DNA of 64,000 nt from Alphaproteobacteria bacterium (GTDB lineage Bacteria; Pseudomonadota; Alphaproteobacteria; UBA8366; GCA-2717185). Every line of letters begins with the position of its first letter. The first letter of the stretch is position 1. The notes beneath the pieces are model-generated. The model searched no databases and was not told where the DNA came from. It was given only the letters and a program-made list of their open reading frames with translations. The stretch is taken from contig JBBDQU010000048.1 of the NCBI GenBank assembly GCA_040905865.1, positions 1 through 64,000 on the forward strand, written 5' to 3'. This document shows positions 17,365 to 26,111 of this stretch, one piece after another. The position numbers and the translations under genes were made by a program.

Positions 17365-18865
17365 TCGCGCCGACGGTCGCGGCGAAGCATCGCCGATGCT
17401 GCGCACCAGCCTGGGCTTTCTGGCGCTTGCGGTGGTATTGCTGTTCGTCGCCGACATTGAAATCAGCACCTCCGACCCCTGGACCGAATTCGGCCGCATG
17501 GCCCGGGGCGTCGTTACGCCCGATTTCACCGCAACCGAACAGTTGTTCGAAGCCATCCTGATGACCGTCGCCTTCGCGCTGCTGGGCGTGGCCGTCGCAA
17601 ATGTGTTCGGATTTCTGTTATCGCTGGTATTTCATTACCGGATCGTCCGGACCGGTTGCGCCTTCATCCGCGCCATACACGAACTGTTCTGGGCGATGAT
17701 CTTCCTGCAGATATTCGGGCTGTCGCCGCTGACCGGCATCCTGGCCATCGCGATCCCCTATTCCGGCATCATCGCCAAGGTCTATTCCGAAATCCTGGAA
17801 GAAGCGGATCATACCCCGCTGCGCGTCATGCCGCACGGGACCGGCAGCCTGTCGGTCTTCCTGTTTGCGCGCCTGCCGGAAGCCTGGACGCATTTCAAGA
17901 CCTACTCGCTGTACCGGCTGGAATGCGGGTTGCGGTCCAGTGCGGTACTGGGTTTTGTCGGGCTGCCGACACTGGGCTATCACCTGGAATCCGCCTTCCG
18001 TCAGGGTCATTATTCGGAAGTTTCGGCGCTGCTGATCCTGTTCTACGTCATCATCGCAACGCTGCGGCGCTGGATGCATCGCCGGCTGCTGCCGCTCTAC
18101 CTGATCGGCGCGCTGTTCTTCCTGCCCGCCGGCAGCGGCTTTGCGCTGGACAATATCATCCGGTTCCTGACCAGCGATATTGTCCCGCACCCGATCCGGG
18201 TGGCGGCGCATGTCGACGCGGCGGCAATGGCGGAACTGTGGATCTGGTTCAGCGATCTCTTCACCACACAGGCATTGCCGGGCATCGCCAATACCCTGGT
18301 GCTGACGATGATCGCCCTGGTCGGCGCGGGGATCGGCACGCTGGCCTTCTTCCCGCTGGTATCGCCCAAATTCCTCGGGCCGAAGGGCCGGACCGCCGGA
18401 CATGTCTTTCTTGTGGTGGTCCGCTCGACCCCGGAATACATCCTGGCCTACGTCTTTCTGCAGCTCTGGGGCCCCTCCATGGCGCCGGCCATCGTCGCCC
18501 TGTCGCTGCACAATGCGGGGATCATCGGCCACCTGATCGGCCGTCACACCGAAACGCTGCCGCTGCGGCCGGACAGTCCGAAGGGCCTCAACCTGTATGC
18601 ATGGGAGGTGCTGCCGCGGATCTATCCGCAGTTCCTCGCCTTCCTGTTCTATCGCTGGGAGGTAATCTTGCGGGAAACCGCGATCCTCGGCATTCTGGGC
18701 ATTCCGACGCTCGGCTTTTTTGTCGACAGCGCCTTTGCGGATATCCGGTATGACCGGGCGCTGGTGCTGATCCTGATTACCGCCCTGCTGAACATCGCCA
18801 TCGATATGCTGTCGCGCCGCATCCGCGCGGGGCTGCGGCTGAAAACCACCCTGGAACACGGATAA
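17345..18865 (+). CDS. Tandem-fused PhnE-type permease of the putative selenium-oxyanion transporter
   Basis: The 506-residue membrane protein is two PhnE-like halves in one chain: ~residues 60-245 and ~300-500. Each half has the permease EAA loop (SAVLGFVGLPTLGYHLESAF in the first, ETAILGILGIPTLGFFVDSAF in the second) and matching helices before it (MTVAFALLGVAVANVFGF; LTMIALVGAGIGTLAFF). Phosphonate systems usually use two separate or homodimeric PhnE subunits, so a single fused pseudo-dimer is a distinguishing mark of this subfamily. It overlaps the ATPase gene by 20 bases and is followed 11 bases later by selD. Confidence 0.88.
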   Translation: MTSTAADRADGRGEASPMLRTSLGFLALAVVLLFVADIEISTSDPWTEFGRMARGVVTPDFTATEQLFEAILMTVAFALLGVAVANVFGFLLSLVFHYRIVRTGCAFIRAIHELFWAMIFLQIFGLSPLTGILAIAIPYSGIIAKVYSEILEEADHTPLRVMPHGTGSLSVFLFARLPEAWTHFKTYSLYRLECGLRSSAVLGFVGLPTLGYHLESAFRQGHYSEVSALLILFYVIIATLRRWMHRRLLPLYLIGALFFLPAGSGFALDNIIRFLTSDIVPHPIRVAAHVDAAAMAELWIWFSDLFTTQALPGIANTLVLTMIALVGAGIGTLAFFPLVSPKFLGPKGRTAGHVFLVVVRSTPEYILAYVFLQLWGPSMAPAIVALSLHNAGIIGHLIGRHTETLPLRPDSPKGLNLYAWEVLPRIYPQFLAFLFYRWEVILRETAILGILGIPTLGFFVDSAFADIRYDRALVLILITALLNIAIDMLSRRIRAGLRLKTTLEHG

Positions 18866-18876
18866 CGGATAAAGAC

Positions 18877-21144
18877 ATGATGGATTCCGGCACACCGATC
18901 GTCAAAGACCTCGTCCTGATCGGCGGCGGGCACAGCCATGTTACCGTCCTCCGCAGGTTCGGCATGAAGCCGATGCCCGGCGTGCGGCTGACGGTCATCT
19001 GCCGCGATGTCCACACGCCCTATTCCGGCATGCTGCCCGGCATGATCGCCGGCCATTACGGCTATGACGACGCGCATATCGACCTGGGGCCGCTGTCGCA
19101 ATTCGCCCATGCGCGCTTCTATCACAGTGACGTCACCGGCATCGATACGGTCAACAAACGCGTGCTGTGCGACAATCGCCCGCCTGTCCCCTATGACCTG
19201 CTGAGCGTCAATATCGGCTCCGCACCGGCGACTCACCTGGTGTCCGGCGCGACCGAAAACGCCGTACCGGTGAAACCCATCGCCCGCTTCTTCGCCCATT
19301 GGGAGGCCATGCGCGACCGCATGCTGGAACGGACCGAACCGGCGAAGATCGGCGTGGTCGGCGGGGGCGCGGGCGGAGTCGAGTTGCTGCTGTCGGTCCA
19401 GTACCGGCTGAAAGCCATGCTGGCGGCGCAGGGCCGCAAGGCCGACCATCTCAGCTTCCACCTGTTCACCGACCAGGATGCGGTGCTGCATACCCATAAT
19501 GAAAAGGTCAGCGGTATCTTTGCCCGCGTCCTGGCCGAACGGGGCGTTGCGGTCCATACGGGACACGCGGTCTCGAACGTCGAGCCCGGCAGGCTGCATT
19601 GCGACAACGGCGCCGGCTTCGATCTCGATGAAATCCTCTGGGTAACCTCCGCCGGGGCTGCGCCCTGGTTGAAGGAATCGGGCCTGGATGTGGACGAACA
19701 CGGCTTTGTCGCGGTCAATGACTGCCTGCAGTCGACCTCGCACCCCGATATTTTCGCCGCCGGCGATATCGCCGCCGTGCTGAATCACCCGCGGCCGAAA
19801 TCGGGCGTCTTCGCGGTGCGGCAGGGGCCGCCGCTCGCGGAGAACCTGCGTCGGCGCCTGCAAGGCCGCGGGCTCAAGCCCTTCACGCCACAAAAGAACT
19901 TCCTCGGCCTGATCAGTACCGGCGACAGATACGCCGTCGCCTCGCGCGGCGAATGGGCCCGCGAGGGCCGGCTGCTGTGGCGCTGGAAGGACTGGATCGA
20001 TCGGCGCTTCATGCGCAAGTTCAACGAACTCCCGGAAATGAAAACCGCCGAAAAGGTGAATATCGCCAGCGGCGTCGCCGATGCGGCGACAATAAAGGAG
20101 ATTTCCGCCATCGCCATGCGCTGCGGCGGTTGCGGCGCGAAGGTCGGGGCGACCGTGCTGACCCGCGCGCTGAGCATGCTGGAACCGGTCGACCGGCCGG
20201 AAGTGCTGATCGGCCTGCATGCGCCGGACGATGCGGCGGTGGTCGATGTCGGCGCGGAAAAGGTCGTCGTCCATACGGTCGATTCCTTCCGCGCGATGAT
20301 CGACGACCCCTATACCTTCGGCCAGATTTCCGCCAATCACAGCCTGGGCGATATCTTCGCGATGGGCGGGGACCCGACAACGGCGCTGGCCATCGCCACC
20401 CTGCCCTATGGCATCGAAGCCAAGGTCGAGGACGACCTGACCCAGATGATGAGCGGCGCCATGAAGGTGCTGAAGGACGCCAATTGCGCGCTGGTCGGCG
20501 GCCATACCAGCGAAGGGGCGGAACTGTCGCTCGGCTTTGCGGTGAACGGGCTGGTGGAGCGCGACCGGATCATGCGCAAGGGCGGCATGCAGGTCGGCGA
20601 CCGGCTGATCGTCACCAAACCCATCGGCACCGGCACGCTGTTCGCCGCCGATATGCGGCTGAAGGCGAAAGGCCGCTGGATCGCCGGCGCGCTGGAATCG
20701 ATGCTGAAATCGAACCGGGCCGGGGCGGAATGCCTGTTCCGGCACGGCGCCACCGCCTGCACCGACGTGACCGGCTTTGGCCTGCTCGGCCACCTGGTGG
20801 AGATGACCAAACCCTCCGGCGTCGATGTCGAACTGAACCTGAACGCCATTCCGATGATGGACGGGGCGCTGGACACGGTAAAAGCCGGGATCGTCAGTTC
20901 GCTGCAGCCGCAGAATGTACGCCTGCGCCGCGCCATAAAGGATCTCGACAGGGTCGGCAGGGACCCGCGCTACCCGCTGCTGTTCGATCCGCAAACGGCG
21001 GGCGGGCTGCTGGCCAGCGTTCCGGCGGACCGGGCCGAAGCCTGCGTCGAAGAGCTGAAAAGACTGGGCTACGAGCGCACCGCGATTATCGGCACGATCA
21101 GGCCGGAAGGTGACGCGCTGGAGCCGGTTACGCTGATCCTGTGA
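18877..21144 (+). CDS. selD: Bifunctional NADH-dehydrogenase-like FAD protein / selenide, water dikinase
   Basis: The 755-residue fusion has an N-terminal pyridine-nucleotide-disulfide (NDH-2-like) domain, ~1-390: FAD site VLIGGGHSHV, NAD site GVVGGGAGGVELLL, and HPDIFAAGDIA. The C-terminal SelD domain, ~405-755, converts selenide and ATP to selenophosphate. The active-site motif MRCGGCGAKVG starts at Met414; the nucleophile is cysteine, not selenocysteine, and the ATP-binding lysine (Lys421) follows. APDDAAVV, GDIFAMGGDP, GGHTSEGAEL and DVTGFGLLGHL complete the family pattern. The oxidoreductase half probably supplies selenide by reduction. It is the fourth gene of the transporter operon and its end overlaps convergent senB by 17 bases. 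Confidence 0.95.
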   Translation: MMDSGTPIVKDLVLIGGGHSHVTVLRRFGMKPMPGVRLTVICRDVHTPYSGMLPGMIAGHYGYDDAHIDLGPLSQFAHARFYHSDVTGIDTVNKRVLCDNRPPVPYDLLSVNIGSAPATHLVSGATENAVPVKPIARFFAHWEAMRDRMLERTEPAKIGVVGGGAGGVELLLSVQYRLKAMLAAQGRKADHLSFHLFTDQDAVLHTHNEKVSGIFARVLAERGVAVHTGHAVSNVEPGRLHCDNGAGFDLDEILWVTSAGAAPWLKESGLDVDEHGFVAVNDCLQSTSHPDIFAAGDIAAVLNHPRPKSGVFAVRQGPPLAENLRRRLQGRGLKPFTPQKNFLGLISTGDRYAVASRGEWAREGRLLWRWKDWIDRRFMRKFNELPEMKTAEKVNIASGVADAATIKEISAIAMRCGGCGAKVGATVLTRALSMLEPVDRPEVLIGLHAPDDAAVVDVGAEKVVVHTVDSFRAMIDDPYTFGQISANHSLGDIFAMGGDPTTALAIATLPYGIEAKVEDDLTQMMSGAMKVLKDANCALVGGHTSEGAELSLGFAVNGLVERDRIMRKGGMQVGDRLIVTKPIGTGTLFAADMRLKAKGRWIAGALESMLKSNRAGAECLFRHGATACTDVTGFGLLGHLVEMTKPSGVDVELNLNAIPMMDGALDTVKAGIVSSLQPQNVRLRRAIKDLDRVGRDPRYPLLFDPQTAGGLLASVPADRAEACVEELKRLGYERTAIIGTIRPEGDALEPVTLIL

Positions 21145-22117
21145 CGTGCGCGATCACATCGCGCCAGCCGGCCGCCTCGACTTCCGGCGTATAACGCGGC
21201 GCCAGTACGCCGCATCGCCGCGTCAGGTCTGCAAGGAATTCCGGTTCCGTTTCAGCCCGGACCAGCAATGCCCGCAGCGCATCCGTATCCTCGCATTTGT
21301 AGTAACCCGGATAATCTTCCCCCAGCATGCCGATATTGCCGGAGATATCGGACGCCAGCACCGGCACGCCCGCCACGATGGATTCGGATACCACATTGGC
21401 GCCGCCCTCCATCACCGAACTCATCACCATCGCATGGGTCCGGACATATTCGCGGCGTACGCGCCAGCCCGGCACCTCGCCCCGCCAGATATAGCGCCGG
21501 TTGCGCGCCATTTCGGCCCGCGCCATCCGCGCCCATTCCTCGGTGTGCGCCTTGCCCAGGTGGATCACACGCAACCGCGATTCGGGCGGCAGGTCCCGAG
21601 CCGCATAGGCCGCGCGCAGCGAATCCTTCTCCGACCGCAGATGGCCGACAACACAGATGTCGAAGCTTCGTTTCGAGGGCGCGCGTGGTTGCGGCAGGGG
21701 CGGCGCGGATTGCGGGATCGCGGTCAGCTTCGCGCCGAATTGCGCCGGGATATCCTGTCCCACCCGGTCATGCAGGCAGACCAGCCAGTCCGCCATTTCC
21801 ATCGATGCCAGCGTTTCGGCCGGATGGCTGTACTGGAAAGCGTAAATATCGGTACCGGTGAGCGCGAGAACGATGGGTCGTTCAGGATACGCCGCGCGGA
21901 AGGCCCTGATCGAGGCGGCGCTGCGCCAGGCATGGAGGGCCACCATCAGGTCCGCGCCCTCGCCGTCATAGGTTTCGGCAACGTGCACGTCGTGGCCGAG
22001 CCCGCGCAGGATCCGCGCCCAGCGGTTCGCGGTGGCGCGATTACCGGATTTGGAGTGCCGCGCCGCCGGGGTTATAAGAACGATCCGGCGGCAATGATTT
22101 TCGTGCAGGCGTCCCAA
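21128..22117 (-). CDS. senB: Selenosugar synthase SenB-type glycosyltransferase
   Basis: The ~329-residue GT-B-like protein opens with IVLITPAARHSKSGNRATANRWARILRGLGHDV, then ADLMVALHAWRSAASIRAFRAAYP, VLALTGTDIY, VVGHLRSEKDSLRAAYA and SSVMEGGANVVSESIVAGVPVLAS. This is the pattern of the family shown to be SenB, which makes a selenosugar from selenophosphate and a UDP-sugar in selenoneine biosynthesis. SenA and SelD neighbours strongly support that assignment. The start is uncertain: TTG at 22117 is the only upstream candidate that includes the whole first strand, and it coincides with the divergent senA ATG. The gene runs opposite to selD and senA, unlike the collinear senABC order described in Variovorax. 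Confidence 0.88.
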   Translation of the reverse strand: MGRLHENHCRRIVLITPAARHSKSGNRATANRWARILRGLGHDVHVAETYDGEGADLMVALHAWRSAASIRAFRAAYPERPIVLALTGTDIYAFQYSHPAETLASMEMADWLVCLHDRVGQDIPAQFGAKLTAIPQSAPPLPQPRAPSKRSFDICVVGHLRSEKDSLRAAYAARDLPPESRLRVIHLGKAHTEEWARMARAEMARNRRYIWRGEVPGWRVRREYVRTHAMVMSSVMEGGANVVSESIVAGVPVLASDISGNIGMLGEDYPGYYKCEDTDALRALLVRAETEPEFLADLTRRCGVLAPRYTPEVEAAGWRDVIAHVTGSA

Positions 22118-23406
22118 TGACCCACCCCGTTACGACCACCCGATTGCAGGAACACATGCGCGACGCACGGTCACGCACCATCGAGCTCCTGCAAGGGCTC
22201 TGCGATGAACAGTTTATCGGCCCCCTCCTGCCCACGGTCAACCCGCTGCAATGGGAAATCGGCCATGTCGCCTGGTTTCACGAATACTTCATCCTGCGCC
22301 GCAAGTACGGCCATGCGCCGCTGCTGGCGCGCGGCGACGCGCTGTACGATTCCATCGCCATCGCCCATGAAACCCGCTGGGACCTGCCGCTTTATTCGAT
22401 GGCCGAAACCCTGGACTACATGGAGAGGGTGCAGGACGCCCTGCTGGACCGGCTCGGCGGCGGCATGGCGAGCGAGCAGGACAGCTACCTGTACCAGTTC
22501 ACCACCTTCCACGAGGATATGCATACCGAGGCCTATACCTGGTCGCGCCAGGCGCTGGCCTACCCGACGCCGGTCTTCGCCAATGCGGAAACGCTGGCGG
22601 AAGACGATGCCGCGGGTCCCCTGCCGGGCGATGCGGCGATTCCCGGCGGTACGCTGATGCTGGGGAATCCGCCGGACGCGCCTTTCGTGTTCGACAACGA
22701 GAAATGGGCCCATCCGGTGACGGTCGCCCCGTTCCGCATGGCCCGCGCGCCGGTCACCAATGCGGAATTCGCCGGATTCGTCGACGCGGGCGGGTATGAC
22801 CGACAGGAATTCTGGGACGCGGACGGCTGGCGGTGGCGGCAGCAGGAAAACGCGACGCACCCGGTCTACTGGGTGCCGGATGGGCCCGGGAAATGGGGCG
22901 TTCGCTGCTTCGACCGGATCATCCCCCTGCCGCCGCACCAGCCGGTCATCCATGTCTGCTGGCACGAGGCGCAGGCCTGGTGCCGCTGGGCCAACCGCCG
23001 GTTGCCGACCGAAGCCGAATGGGAATTCGCCGCGACGGCGGGATCGGACGGCAAGCGCGCCTACCCCTGGGGCGACGATGCGCCGGATATCGACCGCGCC
23101 AACCTGGACGGGCGCGCGCTGGGCTGCGTCGATGTCGGCGCGCGGGCGGCGGGCGACAGCCTGCACGGGATCCGCCAGATGATCGGCAATGTGTGGGAAT
23201 GGACCGGCACCACCTTCGGCCCTTTCCCCGGCTTCGCGCCGGACGATTACCGGGAATATTCCGAACCGCTGTTCGGCGACACGAAGGTGCTGCGCGGCGG
23301 CGCCTGGACGACGCGCGGCCGGATGATCGATTCGACCTATCGCAACTATTTCGGCCCGGACCGCCGCGATGTCTTCGCCGGGTTCCGGACCTGCGCGGTG
23401 GCGTGA
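22117..23406 (+). CDS. senA: Selenoneine synthase SenA (EgtB-like nonheme iron enzyme)
   Basis: The 429-residue protein has an N-terminal DinB-like helical domain and a C-terminal FGE-sulfatase/EgtB domain. The iron ligands are His132, His136 and Glu138 in FHEDMHTEAYTWSR; an earlier conserved histidine region is WEIGHVAWFHEYF. The C-domain has RLPTEAEWEFAA, GNVWEWTGT, VLRGGAW and GFRTCAV. EgtB joins hercynine to gamma-glutamylcysteine; SenA homologues instead accept a selenosugar to form selenoneine. The adjacent senB and upstream selD favour SenA. Hercynine must come from an EgtD elsewhere, as none is in this window. ATG 22117 overlaps the divergent senB start; the stop overlaps the next start (TGATG). 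Confidence 0.87.
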   Translation: MTHPVTTTRLQEHMRDARSRTIELLQGLCDEQFIGPLLPTVNPLQWEIGHVAWFHEYFILRRKYGHAPLLARGDALYDSIAIAHETRWDLPLYSMAETLDYMERVQDALLDRLGGGMASEQDSYLYQFTTFHEDMHTEAYTWSRQALAYPTPVFANAETLAEDDAAGPLPGDAAIPGGTLMLGNPPDAPFVFDNEKWAHPVTVAPFRMARAPVTNAEFAGFVDAGGYDRQEFWDADGWRWRQQENATHPVYWVPDGPGKWGVRCFDRIIPLPPHQPVIHVCWHEAQAWCRWANRRLPTEAEWEFAATAGSDGKRAYPWGDDAPDIDRANLDGRALGCVDVGARAAGDSLHGIRQMIGNVWEWTGTTFGPFPGFAPDDYREYSEPLFGDTKVLRGGAWTTRGRMIDSTYRNYFGPDRRDVFAGFRTCAVA

Positions 23407-23732
23407 TGCAGGACACTCCCAATCCGCCCGCAAGAATCGGCCTGATCCGCCTCTGGCGCGGTGAATTGCCGCTGTTCACCGCGTTCTGGACCTGGGCCGT
23501 GCTCGGCGGGCTGCTCGTCAATATCCTGTCCAGCGCCGCGTTTCTTGTGCTGGTCTCGAACGACCAGCCGGTCCTGGCGGTCATTGCCGGTTATGCGCCG
23601 TCGCTGCCCTACAATCTCGCCGTCACGGTCGGCGTCTGGCGCGCCGCCGCGCATTATCCCGGCGAGCGTCACTGGGCGGAACTCGCGCGGATCGCCGTTG
23701 TCGTCGGCATGATCCTGCTCAGCGTGACCTGA
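23406..23732 (+). CDS. Small membrane protein translationally coupled to senA
   Basis: The 108-residue protein starts at the ATG at 23406, sharing one base with the senA stop (TGATG), so it is probably translated by re-initiation. It has three hydrophobic segments: about residues 25-48 (FWTWAVLGGLLVNILSSAAF), 55-75 and 92-106 (LARIAVVVGMILLSV). Between the second and third are VGVWRAAAHYPGERHW, a pattern found in small uncharacterised proteobacterial membrane proteins. No enzymatic motif is seen. Coupling to senA suggests, but does not prove, a role in selenium metabolite handling. Confidence 0.7.
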   Translation: MQDTPNPPARIGLIRLWRGELPLFTAFWTWAVLGGLLVNILSSAAFLVLVSNDQPVLAVIAGYAPSLPYNLAVTVGVWRAAAHYPGERHWAELARIAVVVGMILLSVT

Positions 23733-23822
23733 CCGGCGCGGACCGAGTTTGATTCGGGCCGGGCAAGCGATACACTTCGGCAGGACGCATCGCGCCGCAA
23801 GTCAACGGCGTGGTCCCGATGG

Positions 23823-26102
23823 ATGAACTTCGAAGAAGCCGCGCGCCGCATGCGACCAGCACGTCCGATTTCGCGTTTCCTCAAACCATTCCGCCTGAAA
23901 GCGGCGCGGCTGGCCATCGTCGCGGCGCTGGTCACCATCGGCGCCGGCCTGTCCTGGTTCGAGCCGCAGTTCATCCTGCTGTCGCGCGAGTGGGTCTGGG
24001 ACGAAATGGTGCGCGCCAAGCCGCGCGCCTGGGACCCGGACCTGAAGGTCCGTATCGTCAATATCGACGAGGAAAGCCTGGCCGCGCACGGCCAGTGGCC
24101 CTGGCCGCGGGCGCGCATGGCGCGGCTGGTGGATTCGCTGCACGCCTATGGCGCCCGGGCCATCGCCTTCGACGTGATTTTCGCGGAACCCGACCGGACG
24201 TCGCTGGCCAACGTCTTCGACGGATTGCGCCGCGACGTGCCGGGATACACGCCGCCGCTCGATCCGGAAGCCATTGCCGCGCAGCCGGACAACGATACGA
24301 TCCTCGCCACCGCTGTCGGCAGGATTCCAACGGTCATGGCGCTCAGCGTCGAGGAAACTGAATCGCCGAACGGGTCGCGGGCGCTGGCCAATCTGCCGCG
24401 CGTCAATTTCGAACGGCGCAAGGACCAGCGCTACCTGTCGTATTTTCCAGGCGCCATTTCCGCCCTGCCCATCCTGCAGGAACAGGCCGCGTCGAACGCG
24501 TCCATCGACCCCCGTGTCGATGCGGACGGCATCACCCGGCGGGCGGCGCTGCTGTACAAGGTCGGCAAGCGTACCGTGCCGTCGCTGGCGGCGGCGCTGG
24601 TCCTCGCGGCAAAAGGCGGCGGCATCACCGCCCTGACCCGCCAGCCGGGTTTGCGGGCCGTCGCGATAGGCGACACCGAAATTCCGACGGACCGGTACGG
24701 CCAGATGCGACTGTACGACATCGGCTCGAAACCGGGCCGCTATGTTTCCGCGGCGGATGTCCTGTCGCGCAGCCTGCCCGATGAGGCCCTGAAAGATGCC
24801 ATTGCCATTATCGGCACGGGCGCCGAGGGATTGCACGACCTGCGCCTGACCCCGCTGGACCAGTGGGTTCCGGGCATGGAAACCCATGCGCAGTTCACCG
24901 AACAGATTCTGTCCCGGGACTTTCTGGAGCGGCCGGACTGGGGACGCGAGGCGGAGTTCGCCGTAACCCTGGCGGTCGGTCTGCTGCTCCTGCTGGCCGT
25001 AGGGCTGGGCCGGACATGGCCGCCGCCCTGGATCATTGCCGTTGTCGCTTCCGGCGCGCTTGGCCTGTTCGCCTGGTTCGCATTCGCCGGGCACCGGATG
25101 CTGTTCGACCCCGTCCTGCCGGCCGCGACCCTGCTGAGCGCCGCGGCGCTGGACCGGTTCCTGCTGGTCCTGGAGCTGCGGCGCGAACGCAGCGCCGTCC
25201 GCAGCGCCTTCGGCCATTACGTCGCCCCGGCCATCGTCGAACTGCTGGCGGAGAACCCGGACCGACTGACCCTGGGCGGCGAACGGCGCAATATGACCTT
25301 CCTGTTCTGCGACATCCGCGGCTTTACCGCGATATCGGAACGTTTCGGGCAAAATCCGGAAGGGCTGACACAGCTGATCAACCGGTTCCTGACGCCGATG
25401 AGCAACGAGATTTTGAACCGGGGCGGCACAATCGACAAGTATATGGGCGACTGCATCATGGCGTTCTGGAACGCGCCGCTGGACGATCCCGTGCATGCCG
25501 CCCATGCCTGCCAGTCAGCACTGGCCATGCAGGACGCCCTGAAGGCATTGAACGAGCGGCTGTCCAATACCGCGGCGGAGAACGAGGCCCCTATCACGAT
25601 CAGGGCCGGGGTCGGGCTCAATACGGGAAACTGCATCGTCGGCAATATGGGCTCGGAGCAGCGTTTCGATTATTCGGTGCTGGGCGATGCGGTGAACCTG
25701 TCATCGCGCCTGGAGGGGCAGTCGAAGACCTATGGCGTGGATATCCTGATCGGCGAGGACACCCGCGCCGCCGCGCCGGAATTCGCGGCGCTGGAACTGG
25801 ACATGATTGCCGTGAAGGGTCGGGCCGCGGCGGTTCATGTCCATGCCCTGCTGGGCGACAGGACGCTGCGCGAGGACGACGATTTCCGGAACCTGGAGAC
25901 GGCGCAAGCCGCGCTGCTGGCGGCGTATCGTGCGCAGCAGTGGACCGCCGCGCGGCAGCACGCAAGCAAATGCCGGGATCTGGCGCGCGCTGAATGGCGC
26001 CTCGACACGCTGTACGACCTGTATGAGGAACGGATAGCCGCGTACGAGATATCGCCGCCAGGCACGGACTGGACAGGTGTCTACGTTGCGGAATCCAAAT
26101 AG
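23823..26102 (+). CDS. CHASE2-domain class III adenylate/guanylate cyclase
   Basis: The 759-residue membrane sensor has an N-terminal transmembrane helix (~28-45), a periplasmic CHASE2 domain (~50-365; RIVNIDEESLAAHGQWPWPR, GARAIAFDVIFAEPD), a cluster of three helices (~378-450) and a cytosolic class III cyclase domain (~480-690). Catalytic features are the two metal aspartates (FLFCDIRGFTAISERF and GGTIDKYMGDCIMAFW) and the transition-state region GVGLNTGNCIVGNMGS with DYSVLGDAVNLSSRLEG. It probably makes cAMP in response to an extracytoplasmic cue. A short helical tail (~700-755) follows. No cAMP receptor is adjacent. ATG 23823 fits the membrane topology. Confidence 0.9.
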   Translation: MNFEEAARRMRPARPISRFLKPFRLKAARLAIVAALVTIGAGLSWFEPQFILLSREWVWDEMVRAKPRAWDPDLKVRIVNIDEESLAAHGQWPWPRARMARLVDSLHAYGARAIAFDVIFAEPDRTSLANVFDGLRRDVPGYTPPLDPEAIAAQPDNDTILATAVGRIPTVMALSVEETESPNGSRALANLPRVNFERRKDQRYLSYFPGAISALPILQEQAASNASIDPRVDADGITRRAALLYKVGKRTVPSLAAALVLAAKGGGITALTRQPGLRAVAIGDTEIPTDRYGQMRLYDIGSKPGRYVSAADVLSRSLPDEALKDAIAIIGTGAEGLHDLRLTPLDQWVPGMETHAQFTEQILSRDFLERPDWGREAEFAVTLAVGLLLLLAVGLGRTWPPPWIIAVVASGALGLFAWFAFAGHRMLFDPVLPAATLLSAAALDRFLLVLELRRERSAVRSAFGHYVAPAIVELLAENPDRLTLGGERRNMTFLFCDIRGFTAISERFGQNPEGLTQLINRFLTPMSNEILNRGGTIDKYMGDCIMAFWNAPLDDPVHAAHACQSALAMQDALKALNERLSNTAAENEAPITIRAGVGLNTGNCIVGNMGSEQRFDYSVLGDAVNLSSRLEGQSKTYGVDILIGEDTRAAAPEFAALELDMIAVKGRAAAVHVHALLGDRTLREDDDFRNLETAQAALLAAYRAQQWTAARQHASKCRDLARAEWRLDTLYDLYEERIAAYEISPPGTDWTGVYVAESK

Positions 26103-26111
26103 CGTTACGCG

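Noticed and set aside
15845-18865. Phosphonate transporter phnCDE
   Set aside because: No C-P lyase or phosphonatase genes are present, the permease is a tandem fusion and the operon continues into selD, so selenium is a better assignment.
18649-20994. 781-residue frame opposite the permease/selD genes
   Set aside because: It is antisense to proteins with clear catalytic motifs, and its translation is rich in Arg, Gln, His and Asp as expected for a GC-rich shadow frame.
22117-23406. Ergothioneine synthase EgtB
   Set aside because: The EgtB fold is shared, but no egtD, egtC or egtA is adjacent, whereas SenB and SelD are; SenA is preferred, with some doubt remaining.
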